From: Candidatus Eremiobacterota bacterium
Lineage (GTDB): Bacteria > Vulcanimicrobiota > CADAWZ01 > Ess09-12
Length of the DNA: 64,000 nucleotides
Assembly: GCA_031082125.1 (NCBI GenBank)
Contig: JAVHLM010000004.1
Coordinates: 184,942-248,941 of the forward strand
Direction of reading: 5' to 3'
Shown here piece by piece: positions 25,117 to 32,642 of this stretch; the stretch's first letter is position 1; every line of letters begins with the position of its first letter. Made by a program: the position numbers and the translations under genes. The notes beneath the pieces were generated by a model. That model ran no database searches and had not been told where the DNA came from. It saw only the letters and a program-made list of their open reading frames with translations.

Positions 25117-27486
25117 CTACACGGGCTTCGCGGGGGGAGGGGGCTGGAATCCCTTAGCCCGCGGAGGAGGGACGCCGCCGCTTCTTTTTTGCGGCGTATA
25201 GGCACGGGGCACAGGAGGCTTCTGTTCCATGGGCGTCTGATAGTCTTCGGCAGGCTGGCTCTCCTCTTCCGGCGGAGGTGCCTCGCTGTAAGGTTGTGCC
25301 TGGGGAAACGCCGGTGACTGGATGAATGGCGGAGGCTCCACGGGATTGGTAAGCGTTTTCTTGGCCGGCGGAGGAGGAGGTGGGGCAGGCCTCGCAGGAG
25401 GAGGAGGCGGAGCAGCAGGCCTTGCAGGAGGAGGAGGCGGAGCAGCAGGCCTTGCAGGAGGAGGAGGCGGAGCAGCAGGCCTCGCAGGAGGAGGAGGCGG
25501 GGCAGCGGGTCTCGCAGGAGGAGCAGCAGCGGGCGAGGGAGGAGGAGCTGCAGCAGGGCGCACTCCCGGCCGGGGCGGCGGGGCGGCGGGCGGTGGGGCA
25601 GTCTGCTGCGGCGGGGGTGGAGGAGCCCCTGCCGGCTGAGCCTGAGCCTGAGGCCCTGCAGGCGGCGGAACTCCTGCTGGCGGAGCCTGGGGAGCTGGCC
25701 CCTGGGGAGAGAGCTTCGTGGAAGTGGGTGGCATGGGAGGCGGCGGGGGTGGGGGAGGAGGCGCGACAATCTTTTCCGGGGCGATGTCAGGCAGTTTGTA
25801 CACGGGAAGGGACTCAAGCTTTATCCTTTCGGCAAGGCTTAAATCGACAGGCAGCCTCTCCATTGGAGAAAGAGTGTCTATCACAGGCCATGCAGCCTGC
25901 TGAGGCTGGAAGCGCAGGCTCACCTTGTCCTCTTCATCAAGGGACTGAGCCATTCTCTGAGAAGGCTTCCTGTAAAAATCAAGGTAATCGCTATCCTTCC
26001 TGGCGGTCTGGCTGAGAAACTCAAGGGTTTTTTCCACAGCACTCTTCCAACGGCAATACTTTTCCTTGATGACCTCCGAGAGGGCTTTCTGGGGAGTGAG
26101 GGTCTTGAAGCCCGAAGCCTTCAAAAGCTGCTCCTCGCCGAGAGAGAGCCCCAGAGCCCTTTTTACTACGGCAGCCGTGCCAAGAGCTGTTCCCTCATGC
26201 ATAGTGGCAACTTCCAGGGGCCTCTCGAAGAGATCGCAGAGATGCTGGGAGAAGAAGTTCCAGTGAAACCCTCCGCCGGTGAGCCGTATCCTGTCCCTTG
26301 TGCTCGCAATCTCCTGCATGATCTCGAAAATACTGTAAATGGAAAAGGAGATGCCCTCCATCAGGGCATAGAGGATGTCAAAGGGTGAGTGGGTAAAGTT
26401 GAGGCCTGTGAAGGTCCCCGACAGGTGGGGGTTCCAGAAGGGCGTCCTCTCCCCCCAGAAGAAGGGAAAGCATATGATCTCGCCGGGCTTCTTGAAGCGT
26501 TTTGCCATCTCCTTTTCAAGGATGGCGGGCTCGAGGCCTCCGGGGAAGAACTGCTGCACGAACCAGCGCACCACGCCGCTGCCGTTGCTTGTGGTGCCTC
26601 CCCATACATAGTTGTCAGCATCGAGAAGGTGGTACCACATTCTCTGCTCAGGATCAAAGATGGGATTGGCTCTTGACACGACCTGCAGGGAACCCGTAAA
26701 GCCCAGATTGATGCAAAGGTCCTGGATCTTCATGCTGAGGGTCCCCAGGCTCGCGAGTGCCGAATCACTGGCACCTATCACCATCGGGATGGAGCTATAG
26801 ATACCGCATTTTTTCGCATATTCCTCGGGGAACACACCAATTACCTGGTAGGGAGATACAATGCGGGGAAGACGGGCCTCGCTTATCTCCAGCAGACGCA
26901 GCACCTCCCTGCTCCAGGCCTTTTCCTTGATATCCAGAAGGCCTGTGCCCGATGCTGTCGAGATATCCTCAATGAACTCATTGCAGAAAAGTGAGACCAG
27001 GTAGCTTTTCAGCGAAACAAACTTATACACATCGGTAAAAGTGCGGGCTTCACGCTCCCGGAGCCACAGGATCCTGCTCAGGGGAAAGGAGGGATGGAAG
27101 GGACAGCCGCTCTCCTGGTAGGTGTCCTTGAGCTTGGCGAGCAGGGGGCGGGCTTCAGAGCGCGTGAGAACTTTTTTGTCGCCCCACCAGGAGATGGCCG
27201 TGAGAGGCGTACCGTCTCTCTGGACGCCAAGAAAGGCATAGGGCGATGCCGCAAGGCCCATCCCCACAATGGACCCCTGCATCAGGTGCGCCTGGGCGAC
27301 GCACCGCTTGATGCTCTCCAGGAAGATTGACAGGAGCTCATCGGGGTCCTGCTCTCCAAGGCATGCACCGAAGGTTTTCCTGGGGTATGCCACGGAGGAG
27401 GAAGCCACCGTCTTGTAATGCTCATCGAAGAGAAAAGATTTACAGCCGCCAGTCCCTATATCAACAGAGAGAATATATTTTTTCAT
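25117..27486 (-). CDS. FGGY-family carbohydrate kinase with long proline-rich tail
   Basis: Residues 1 to about 500 are an FGGY sugar kinase: SVDIGTGGCKSFLFD at the start, GASDSALASLG, the signature FFWGERTPFWNPHLSGTFTGL and LTGGGFHWN. The substrate cannot be read; xylulokinase and gluconokinase are the nearest types. Residues from about 585 to 789 are proline-rich and disordered, with runs of up to nine Pro and ARPAAPPPPP repeats. The 789-aa length is about 280 more than the family norm. The frame is open throughout. Gap of 90 bp to the pseudokinase gene; a shared transcript is likely. Confidence 0.85.
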   Translation of the reverse strand: MKKYILSVDIGTGGCKSFLFDEHYKTVASSSVAYPRKTFGACLGEQDPDELLSIFLESIKRCVAQAHLMQGSIVGMGLAASPYAFLGVQRDGTPLTAISWWGDKKVLTRSEARPLLAKLKDTYQESGCPFHPSFPLSRILWLREREARTFTDVYKFVSLKSYLVSLFCNEFIEDISTASGTGLLDIKEKAWSREVLRLLEISEARLPRIVSPYQVIGVFPEEYAKKCGIYSSIPMVIGASDSALASLGTLSMKIQDLCINLGFTGSLQVVSRANPIFDPEQRMWYHLLDADNYVWGGTTSNGSGVVRWFVQQFFPGGLEPAILEKEMAKRFKKPGEIICFPFFWGERTPFWNPHLSGTFTGLNFTHSPFDILYALMEGISFSIYSIFEIMQEIASTRDRIRLTGGGFHWNFFSQHLCDLFERPLEVATMHEGTALGTAAVVKRALGLSLGEEQLLKASGFKTLTPQKALSEVIKEKYCRWKSAVEKTLEFLSQTARKDSDYLDFYRKPSQRMAQSLDEEDKVSLRFQPQQAAWPVIDTLSPMERLPVDLSLAERIKLESLPVYKLPDIAPEKIVAPPPPPPPPPMPPTSTKLSPQGPAPQAPPAGVPPPAGPQAQAQPAGAPPPPPQQTAPPPAAPPPRPGVRPAAAPPPSPAAAPPARPAAPPPPPARPAAPPPPPARPAAPPPPPARPAAPPPPPARPAPPPPPPAKKTLTNPVEPPPFIQSPAFPQAQPYSEAPPPEEESQPAEDYQTPMEQKPPVPRAYTPQKRSGGVPPPRAKGFQPPPPAKPV
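25381..25526. repeat. 30-bp tandem repeat coding for ARPAAPPPPP
   Basis: Four full copies with exact 30-bp period (25381-25500) and a partial fifth. Copies differ at a few positions only. It lies in the proline-rich tail of the sugar kinase gene and keeps the frame, so copy-number change would lengthen or shorten the tail by ten residues per unit. Confidence 0.9.
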
Positions 27487-27605
27487 TGACAGTCCTTGAA
27501 GAGATGGTCAATTCATTGTTCATCGCGGTGCTCCTTCATTCCTTCTCGGAAGGGATTTGACCCGGCGAAACGAATCTATTCTCAGAAGATGAAAGGAGGA
27601 ATCAT

Positions 27606-28052
27606 ATGAAGACAAAACTTGCAGTGATCATCGTCACTATTCTGGTCGCAGCTTCTCTCGTTGCCCTGGCAAACATTGAAGCAGAGGGAGGAAACAAAGT
27701 GGTCAAGACAGCATCAGGCCTTCAGTATGAGGACGTTGTCGTGGGGAAGGGAGCTTCTCCCAGGACAGGCGATCTCGTCGTCGTCCATTACACGGGGACT
27801 CTCACCGATGGACAGAAATTTGACAGCAGCGTTGACAGGGGACAGCCTTTCGAGTTCAGGATAGGCATGGGCAACGTGATAAAAGGATGGGACGAGGGTG
27901 TGGCCTCGATGAAGGTAGGGGGAAAGAGAAAGCTCACCATCCCCAGCAGCCTCGCTTACGGTGACAAGGGAATCACCTCGGGGGGCAAGGTGATCATACC
28001 TGGCAAGGCCACACTGCTCTTTGACGTGGAGCTCCTTAACATAAAGAAATAG
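27606..28052 (+). CDS. Exported FKBP-type peptidyl-prolyl isomerase
   Basis: The 148-aa protein has a signal peptide (TKLAVIIVTILVAASLVALA) and one FKBP domain: SGLQYEDVVVGKG, VVVHYTGTLTDGQKFDSS, GNVIKGWDEGV, and LAYGDKG, with IIPGKATLLFDVELL at the end. It speeds proline isomerisation during folding in the periplasm or outside. AAAGGAGG precedes the ATG. It is a single-gene unit, divergent from the sugar kinase gene and followed by a shared terminator. Confidence 0.93.
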   Translation: MKTKLAVIIVTILVAASLVALANIEAEGGNKVVKTASGLQYEDVVVGKGASPRTGDLVVVHYTGTLTDGQKFDSSVDRGQPFEFRIGMGNVIKGWDEGVASMKVGGKRKLTIPSSLAYGDKGITSGGKVIIPGKATLLFDVELLNIKK

Positions 28053-28073
28053 CCCACAGCAGACGGTAAAAGC

Positions 28074-28112
28074 AAAAAACTGCGGCAGACCTGATCTGGC
28101 GCAGTTTTTTTT
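28074..28112. terminator. Bidirectional intrinsic terminator
   Basis: AAAAAACTGCG (28074-28084) pairs with CGCAGTTTTTT (28100-28110), followed by more T. The A-tract on one side and T-tract on the other let it serve both the FKBP gene and the convergent phosphomannomutase gene. Confidence 0.88.
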
Positions 28113-28119
28113 GTTGGAC

Positions 28120-29484
28120 TTATTGAACAGTCTTATCTTCCTTTCCCAGAAGGGCCAGAAGCTCCGTGGTCTTTGCCGCGAGGAGTGTCCTGTCGCCCCT
28201 TGTCTCCACGTTGAGGCGCAGAAGCGGCTCGGTATTTGAGGGGCGCACATTGAAGCGCCAGCGGTCAAATTCTATGCTCAGCCCGTCCGTGTAATCGCGG
28301 ATGCCCCCTATGAAGCGACTCTCCACGAGCCTGAGGGCATCTCCGGGATTTTCCACTGTCATATTAATCTCCCCTGACACGGGATACTGCTCCTTCATCT
28401 CGTGGATGAGCGATGAGAGGGGCTTCCCCTCTTTTGAGAGAAGCGAGAGGACCAGCAGGAAGGGGATCATGCCGCTGTCACAGAAAAAATTATCCCGGAA
28501 ATAATGGTGGGCGGACATCTCCCCGCCATAAAGGGCATTTTCTTTCCGCATCCGCTCTTTGATAAAGGCATGGCCTGTCTTGGAGAGCACGGGAGTTCCT
28601 CCTGCGCCTTTCACGATGCTGACGGTATTCCAGGTGAGCCTGGGGTCATGGATGATCTTCTCGCCGGGGTGGGCCATGAGCATTGCTTTCGCCAGGAGGC
28701 CCACGATATAATACCCCTCGATAAACTCACCCTTTTCATCGAAGAAGAAGCAGCGGTCATAGTCGCCGTCCCAGGCCACTCCCAGGTCAGCTCCGGCACT
28801 CAGCACCGCGCGGGAGGTATCAAGCCTGTTCTCAGGGAGCAGGGGGTTGGGAACGCCATGGGGGAAGGACCCGTCAGGAGTGAAATGAAGCCTTACCATC
28901 TCCACGGGGAGACGGTCCGCAAGGCGCTCCACCAGGGGGCCTGCACAACCGTTGCCCCCGTTGGCCACCACCTTGAGGGGCCTGATGGCTGTCACGTCGA
29001 TGAAGCCTAGGAGGTGCGAAATGAAGGCTTCCGTGATATCCCTCTGTTCATGGGAGCCCCTTCTCTCCGGCGGGGGAGGGAAGGCATTTTCCGCCACAAG
29101 GCTCTCGAGATCCCGCAGGCCGCTGTCACCGCTCACAGGGATTGAGTGCTCCCTCACAAGCTTGATGCCGTTGTATTCAGGAGGGTTATGGCTCGCCGTT
29201 ATCATGATCCCTCCGCCCAGGGCAAGGTGGGGCACGGCGAAATAGACCATCTCGGTGCCGCAGATGCCTATGTCACAGACATCCACGCCCGAGTCCTGAA
29301 AGCCCCTTGAGAGAGCGAGGGCAAGCGCAGGGCTTGAAAGCCTTATGTCTCTTCCCAGAGCGACGCTTCCGGGACTGAAAAGGGCGGCGAATCCCCTGCC
29401 CAGACGGTAGACCAGGTCCTCATTGAGATCCCGGGGAACCTGACCTCTTATATCATAAGCTTTGAAACAGGAGATGCGCTCCAT
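28120..29484 (-). CDS. Phosphomannomutase/phosphoglucomutase
   Basis: Interconverts hexose 1- and 6-phosphates for polysaccharide and cell-surface sugars. The 454-aa protein has FKAYDIRG at the start, the phosphoserine loop TASHNPPEYNGIK, the Mg site DGDYDRC, GGEMSAHHYF for sugar recognition and the C-terminal phosphate loop VRPSNTEPLLR. Whether mannose or glucose is favoured cannot be told. It follows the DUF1015 gene by 6 bp, so the two are one operon. Confidence 0.93.
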   Translation of the reverse strand: MERISCFKAYDIRGQVPRDLNEDLVYRLGRGFAALFSPGSVALGRDIRLSSPALALALSRGFQDSGVDVCDIGICGTEMVYFAVPHLALGGGIMITASHNPPEYNGIKLVREHSIPVSGDSGLRDLESLVAENAFPPPPERRGSHEQRDITEAFISHLLGFIDVTAIRPLKVVANGGNGCAGPLVERLADRLPVEMVRLHFTPDGSFPHGVPNPLLPENRLDTSRAVLSAGADLGVAWDGDYDRCFFFDEKGEFIEGYYIVGLLAKAMLMAHPGEKIIHDPRLTWNTVSIVKGAGGTPVLSKTGHAFIKERMRKENALYGGEMSAHHYFRDNFFCDSGMIPFLLVLSLLSKEGKPLSSLIHEMKEQYPVSGEINMTVENPGDALRLVESRFIGGIRDYTDGLSIEFDRWRFNVRPSNTEPLLRLNVETRGDRTLLAAKTTELLALLGKEDKTVQ

Positions 29485-29490
29485 GAGCCC

Positions 29491-30744
29491 TCAATTCTTC
29501 AGCATATGGATAGCAATGCCGTCCTTGAGCTTCGGCTCAAACCACGTGGATTTCGGCGGCATTATCTTGCCCGAGTCAGCGACGCCTATGAGATCCTCTA
29601 TGGAGGTGGGGTAAAGGGAAAAGGCCACCTTGAATTTCCCTGATTCAACCAGTCTTTTCAGCTCGCCGGTGCCCCTTATCCCGCCGATGAAATCAATGTT
29701 CTTGTCCTCCCGGGGCTCCTTGATGCCAAGCAGAGGCGACAGAACCGTATTCTGCAGGATCGAGACATCGAGTGACAGCACGGGATCGCTCTCGTCCACC
29801 TGCCCGGCCGTAAGGAGGTATCCTTTGCCGTTGAGGTACATGCCGAACTGGTGGCGTTTCTCAGGAGAAGGCAGGTCCGGACCCATCTCCATGACCTCAA
29901 AGAGCTCTGTAATTTTCTTCAGAAAATCATCGGCGCTGTGATTGTTGAGAGTTTTCACCACCCTGTTATAAGCCATGATATTCATCTGATCATGGGGGAA
30001 AATGACCACGAGAAAGAAGTTGTATTCCTCCTTGCCTGTATGGGAGGCATTCTCCACCTTCATGATCTCCCTCACCCTGCAGGCAGAGGCACTCCTGTGA
30101 TGGCCGTCGGCGACGTACATCACGGGGATTTTTTCAAATTGCCTGATTATCGCATTGATGTCCTTCTCCCTGTCAATGACCCACACGATATGGTGTATAC
30201 CATCATCACTGGTAAAGTCGTACTCGGGTTTTCCTTTTTCCAGCTCACCCAGGAGCCTGTCAAGGGCCTCCCGCGATTTATAGGTGAGAAAGACGGGTCC
30301 GGTGTTTGCCTGGGTGATATAGACGTGCTTGGTCCTGTCATCTTCCTTGTCTTTTCTCGTGAGCTCATGCTTCTTTATAAGATCACTCTGATATTCATCA
30401 ACGGAAGCGCAGGCCACAAGACCGAGCTGGGTATGCTCTCTCCCTTCGAGAGGCATAATCTGGCGGTAAAGATAAAAGCAGTCATTGGAATCCTGGGTGA
30501 GAATATTTTCCCTGAGAAACTTCTGGAGATTCTCCTTTCCTTTCTCATAGACGCGCTCATCATAGTGATCAATCCTCGGCTCCAGGTCTATCTCTGGCTT
30601 CGTCACGTGAAGGAGCGACATGTCATTCCCTTCTGCCATTGCCCTCGCTTCCTCTGAGCTGATCACATCATAGGGGGGGCATGCCACTTTGATCACATTG
30701 TCTTTTCTGGGGCGCACTGCACGGAAAGGTTTGACTACCGCCAT
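29491..30744 (-). CDS. DUF1015 family protein
   Basis: A 417-aa protein with the DUF1015 signatures VKPFRAVRP, CPPYDVIS near residue 25, and VADGHHRSASA in the middle. The biochemical role is not established for the family; members often sit near serine or amino-acid genes. ATG 30744 is chosen over a GTG at 30753 because the AGGAGTG Shine-Dalgarno overlaps that GTG. It lies 12 bp behind the unknown gene at 30757-31197 and 6 bp ahead of the mutase gene. Confidence 0.88.
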   Translation of the reverse strand: MAVVKPFRAVRPRKDNVIKVACPPYDVISSEEARAMAEGNDMSLLHVTKPEIDLEPRIDHYDERVYEKGKENLQKFLRENILTQDSNDCFYLYRQIMPLEGREHTQLGLVACASVDEYQSDLIKKHELTRKDKEDDRTKHVYITQANTGPVFLTYKSREALDRLLGELEKGKPEYDFTSDDGIHHIVWVIDREKDINAIIRQFEKIPVMYVADGHHRSASACRVREIMKVENASHTGKEEYNFFLVVIFPHDQMNIMAYNRVVKTLNNHSADDFLKKITELFEVMEMGPDLPSPEKRHQFGMYLNGKGYLLTAGQVDESDPVLSLDVSILQNTVLSPLLGIKEPREDKNIDFIGGIRGTGELKRLVESGKFKVAFSLYPTSIEDLIGVADSGKIMPPKSTWFEPKLKDGIAIHMLKN

Positions 30745-30756
30745 TTCTATCACTCC

Positions 30757-31197
30757 TTACTTCTTTTTCTTCTTTCTGAATGCCGGATCATTTGCTTCTC
30801 CAAGATAATCGGGACCGCGCTTGTAAATTGTCTTGAGCATATGTTCAAGTGATTTTCTCGAGAGATCCTGAGTCCTCGCCATGTTGCCCATGGAGCCCAC
30901 CTCGTAATAGTCATATCCCTCGTCATCGAAGATAATGCGGAGAATATACTCGTAAGGTCCGGAATAAAGCTTCCATTGAAAGTGGGCGATATCGGCAAAA
31001 ACCTCGTAATTTCTGTCGCCGTCCGTGCAGCCCCATGTAGCCATTCCCAGGGAATCCAGCATCTCATTCACCATAGGCTGGATTTCCTTGTACTTCTGTT
31101 CCCTTCTGATGCGGACAATCTTCTGGTGCTGCTCGAGCCCCATCTGCTCAGACTCTTTCACCCTCCGCGCCTTGTGAAGATCCTCCAGAAACGACAT
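30757..31197 (-). CDS. Small hypothetical protein, first gene of the DUF1015-mutase operon
   Basis: Product of about 146 aa, no signal peptide, with basic N-terminal helix (LHKARRVKESEQ), an aromatic middle (FQWKLYSGPYEYILRIIFDDEGYDYYEVG) and a poly-Lys C-terminus (FRKKKKK). I do not recognise the family. Start is uncertain: ATG at 31197 sits at good distance from AAGGGG, while ATG at 31203 is also possible. Its tight linkage to DUF1015 and the mutase is the only functional hint. Confidence 0.65.
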   Translation of the reverse strand: MSFLEDLHKARRVKESEQMGLEQHQKIVRIRREQKYKEIQPMVNEMLDSLGMATWGCTDGDRNYEVFADIAHFQWKLYSGPYEYILRIIFDDEGYDYYEVGSMGNMARTQDLSRKSLEHMLKTIYKRGPDYLGEANDPAFRKKKKK

Positions 31198-31333
31198 TGT
31201 CATCACCCCTTAATGCTGCTGTGGATGCCTGGCCTTCCTGCCGGTCATTCTTTGTGCTCTTCCCGGCGTGAGCTGCTGATCCTATATTCTCCCTTTCCTG
31301 GCCCAACTCCTATCTTGACGTGAACACGAATAA

Positions 31334-31393
31334 GGGGACAGACACTTTTTAAACAGTATACCGGGCTTCGATGAGGAAAAGGCGTCAGTCCCC
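31334..31393. repeat. REP-like imperfect inverted repeat (GGGGAC arms)
   Basis: GGGGACAGACACTTTTT at 31334-31350 faces the complement of GGGGACTGACGCCTTTTC at 31376-31393, giving a 60-bp hairpin with arms of about 17. The GGGGACAGACAC arm resembles repetitive extragenic elements found in many genomes. It sits in the 349-bp divergent gap 31198-31546. Only one copy is in this window. Confidence 0.6.
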
Positions 31394-31396
31394 GAT

Positions 31397-31422
31397 CAAG
31401 ATATTAACATCTTGTTCACCAT
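31397..31422 (+). promoter_or_regulatory. Candidate regulatory motif TTAACATCTTGTT upstream of 31547 gene
   Basis: CAAGAT-ATTAAC-ATCTTG is an inverted repeat at 31397-31414, overlapping TTAACATCTTGTTCACCAT at 31404-31422. The same word, TTAACATCTTGTTAACAT, occurs in the same orientation upstream of the metalloprotein gene that starts at 41818. A further inverted repeat TGTTAC/GTAACA lies at 31446-31463. These are candidates for a shared transcription-factor site. Confidence 0.4.
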
Positions 31423-31546
31423 CTGTCAAAATAACTGGAGAAAAGTGTTACAGCGCAGTAACATTTTAAGGTTTTTTTCAAGACCCTTTCACCTATTTTT
31501 AACCCCCCGTCGTGAAATGGCAGTGAAGCAAGAGGAGGTGAAAAAA

Positions 31547-32272
31547 GTGATTTCGAACTACGGGGGAATGTCTGGATACACCGTATACAAAACAAATGAC
31601 TCTGGCACGGTGAGCATAAACCAGGGTGAGATGAAGGGCTCCATGGAGCCCGTGGCAGCGCCGTCACCCTCATCCAGGAACATCCAGAGCGCCCCCACAA
31701 TCAGAGACACTTTTGAGCCTTCAGCGAGTTCTTCCCAGAAGGACGGCAACCACGAGGAACTCAGAAGCATCAGGAAGATTCTTGAAGAGATCAGCTCAAA
31801 ACTCTCCCATGCTCCCGAAGCACAGAACAGGATGGGCAGCCAGCGCGAGTCAGCGCCCCAGAATAAAATATCAGGCAGCAGACCTGTGTCCAATACGATG
31901 CTCCCGCCCATCTATAACAACAACTACCAGTACAATAATCCTCATTATGGATTCCCCGCCGCCAATAAGAGCCAGGATCAGACAGACGGTCAGTATAACG
32001 TGATGCAGGCCTGCAAGAACCTTCATCAGTGGGCAAGGACCGAATACAACCAGACCGAGGGATTTGATACCACCTATTCACCGCAGGAACTGCGCGACAG
32101 GATCTCAATCCTGGGAGAGATTGAGAATCAGATCAACTCCGTGGCGCCTTCAACGGCTCCTCCCGTGCAGGGGTCCTCAAAGTTCAATGAAAAGAACCTC
32201 ACGGTCTATAAGGCGATGAAAAAAGATCCCGACAGGATAACGAGAAGAACTTATTTCGAGGCCACGATATAA
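31547..32272 (+). CDS. Hypothetical protein with disordered N/Q-rich middle
   Basis: The start is a GTG at 31547, set by AGAGGAGGTG six bases upstream; longer in-frame starts at 31517 and 31412 have no Shine-Dalgarno. The 241-aa product has no signal peptide. Residues 35-90 are Ser/Pro-rich, a short helix (LRSIRKILEEISSKL) follows, then an Asn/Tyr-rich stretch (YNNNYQYNNPHYG) and a C-terminal helical part (ELRDRISILGEIENQI). No known domain is recognised. It shares an upstream motif with the gene at 40106-41818. Confidence 0.65.
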   Translation: MISNYGGMSGYTVYKTNDSGTVSINQGEMKGSMEPVAAPSPSSRNIQSAPTIRDTFEPSASSSQKDGNHEELRSIRKILEEISSKLSHAPEAQNRMGSQRESAPQNKISGSRPVSNTMLPPIYNNNYQYNNPHYGFPAANKSQDQTDGQYNVMQACKNLHQWARTEYNQTEGFDTTYSPQELRDRISILGEIENQINSVAPSTAPPVQGSSKFNEKNLTVYKAMKKDPDRITRRTYFEATI

Positions 32273-32642
32273 TACCAGGCCCACAAGCTCCGCAATTATC
32301 AACCTATCGAGGAGCCGCACATCTCTTTGATCCCTATGCAGGGAGAGAAAAGAAACGCGCCTGCCTCATATCGTTTTTGCACCGCTTCTTTTCCCACGGC
32401 GATCTCCGTGAGAGACTATTTATTTTCGCTTGACAGGGACGCGCTCTTTCAATTTCTCCCAGGAGGGAAATCGACAGGGGAATAAAGAGAAAATCCGCGA
32501 AAAAGAGGTCTTTGCGCCCTCAAGGCCCGTCACGACCGATCACTGGTGCCATAAGAAATTTGCTTTCTCGCGAAGGTATGCTATAATACTGAAAAATTCC
32601 CCGCATTGCAGCAAGGCACGTTCAGAGAAAAGGAGCCTGGCG
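32273..32642. other. Intergenic region before the methyltransferase-ATP-grasp gene
   Basis: This 370-bp stretch holds no convincing gene. A frame open to 32430 runs into the next coding region but lacks a ribosome site at its start. The only clear element is the promoter at 32559-32587. Confidence 0.6.
32559..32587 (+). promoter_or_regulatory. Extended -10 promoter of the methyltransferase-ATP-grasp gene
   Basis: TTTGCT at 32559-32564, a 17-bp spacer, and TATAAT at 32582-32587 preceded by TGC. Transcription would begin near 32594, 49 bases before the ATG at 32643. The TGCTATAAT core is identical to that at 15267-15275 and 45636-45644. Confidence 0.6.

Noticed and set aside
25381..25526. Tandem repeat considered as a CRISPR-like array
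   Set aside because: No spacers; units are contiguous, in frame and coding.
25322..25639. Gly-rich plus-strand frame over the proline repeat
   Set aside because: Antisense of poly-Pro reads as poly-Gly; the kinase frame is continuous with a real domain.
25077..25817. Arg/Leu-rich minus-strand frame over the repeat tail
   Set aside because: Different frame of the same repeat; no ribosome site and no domain.
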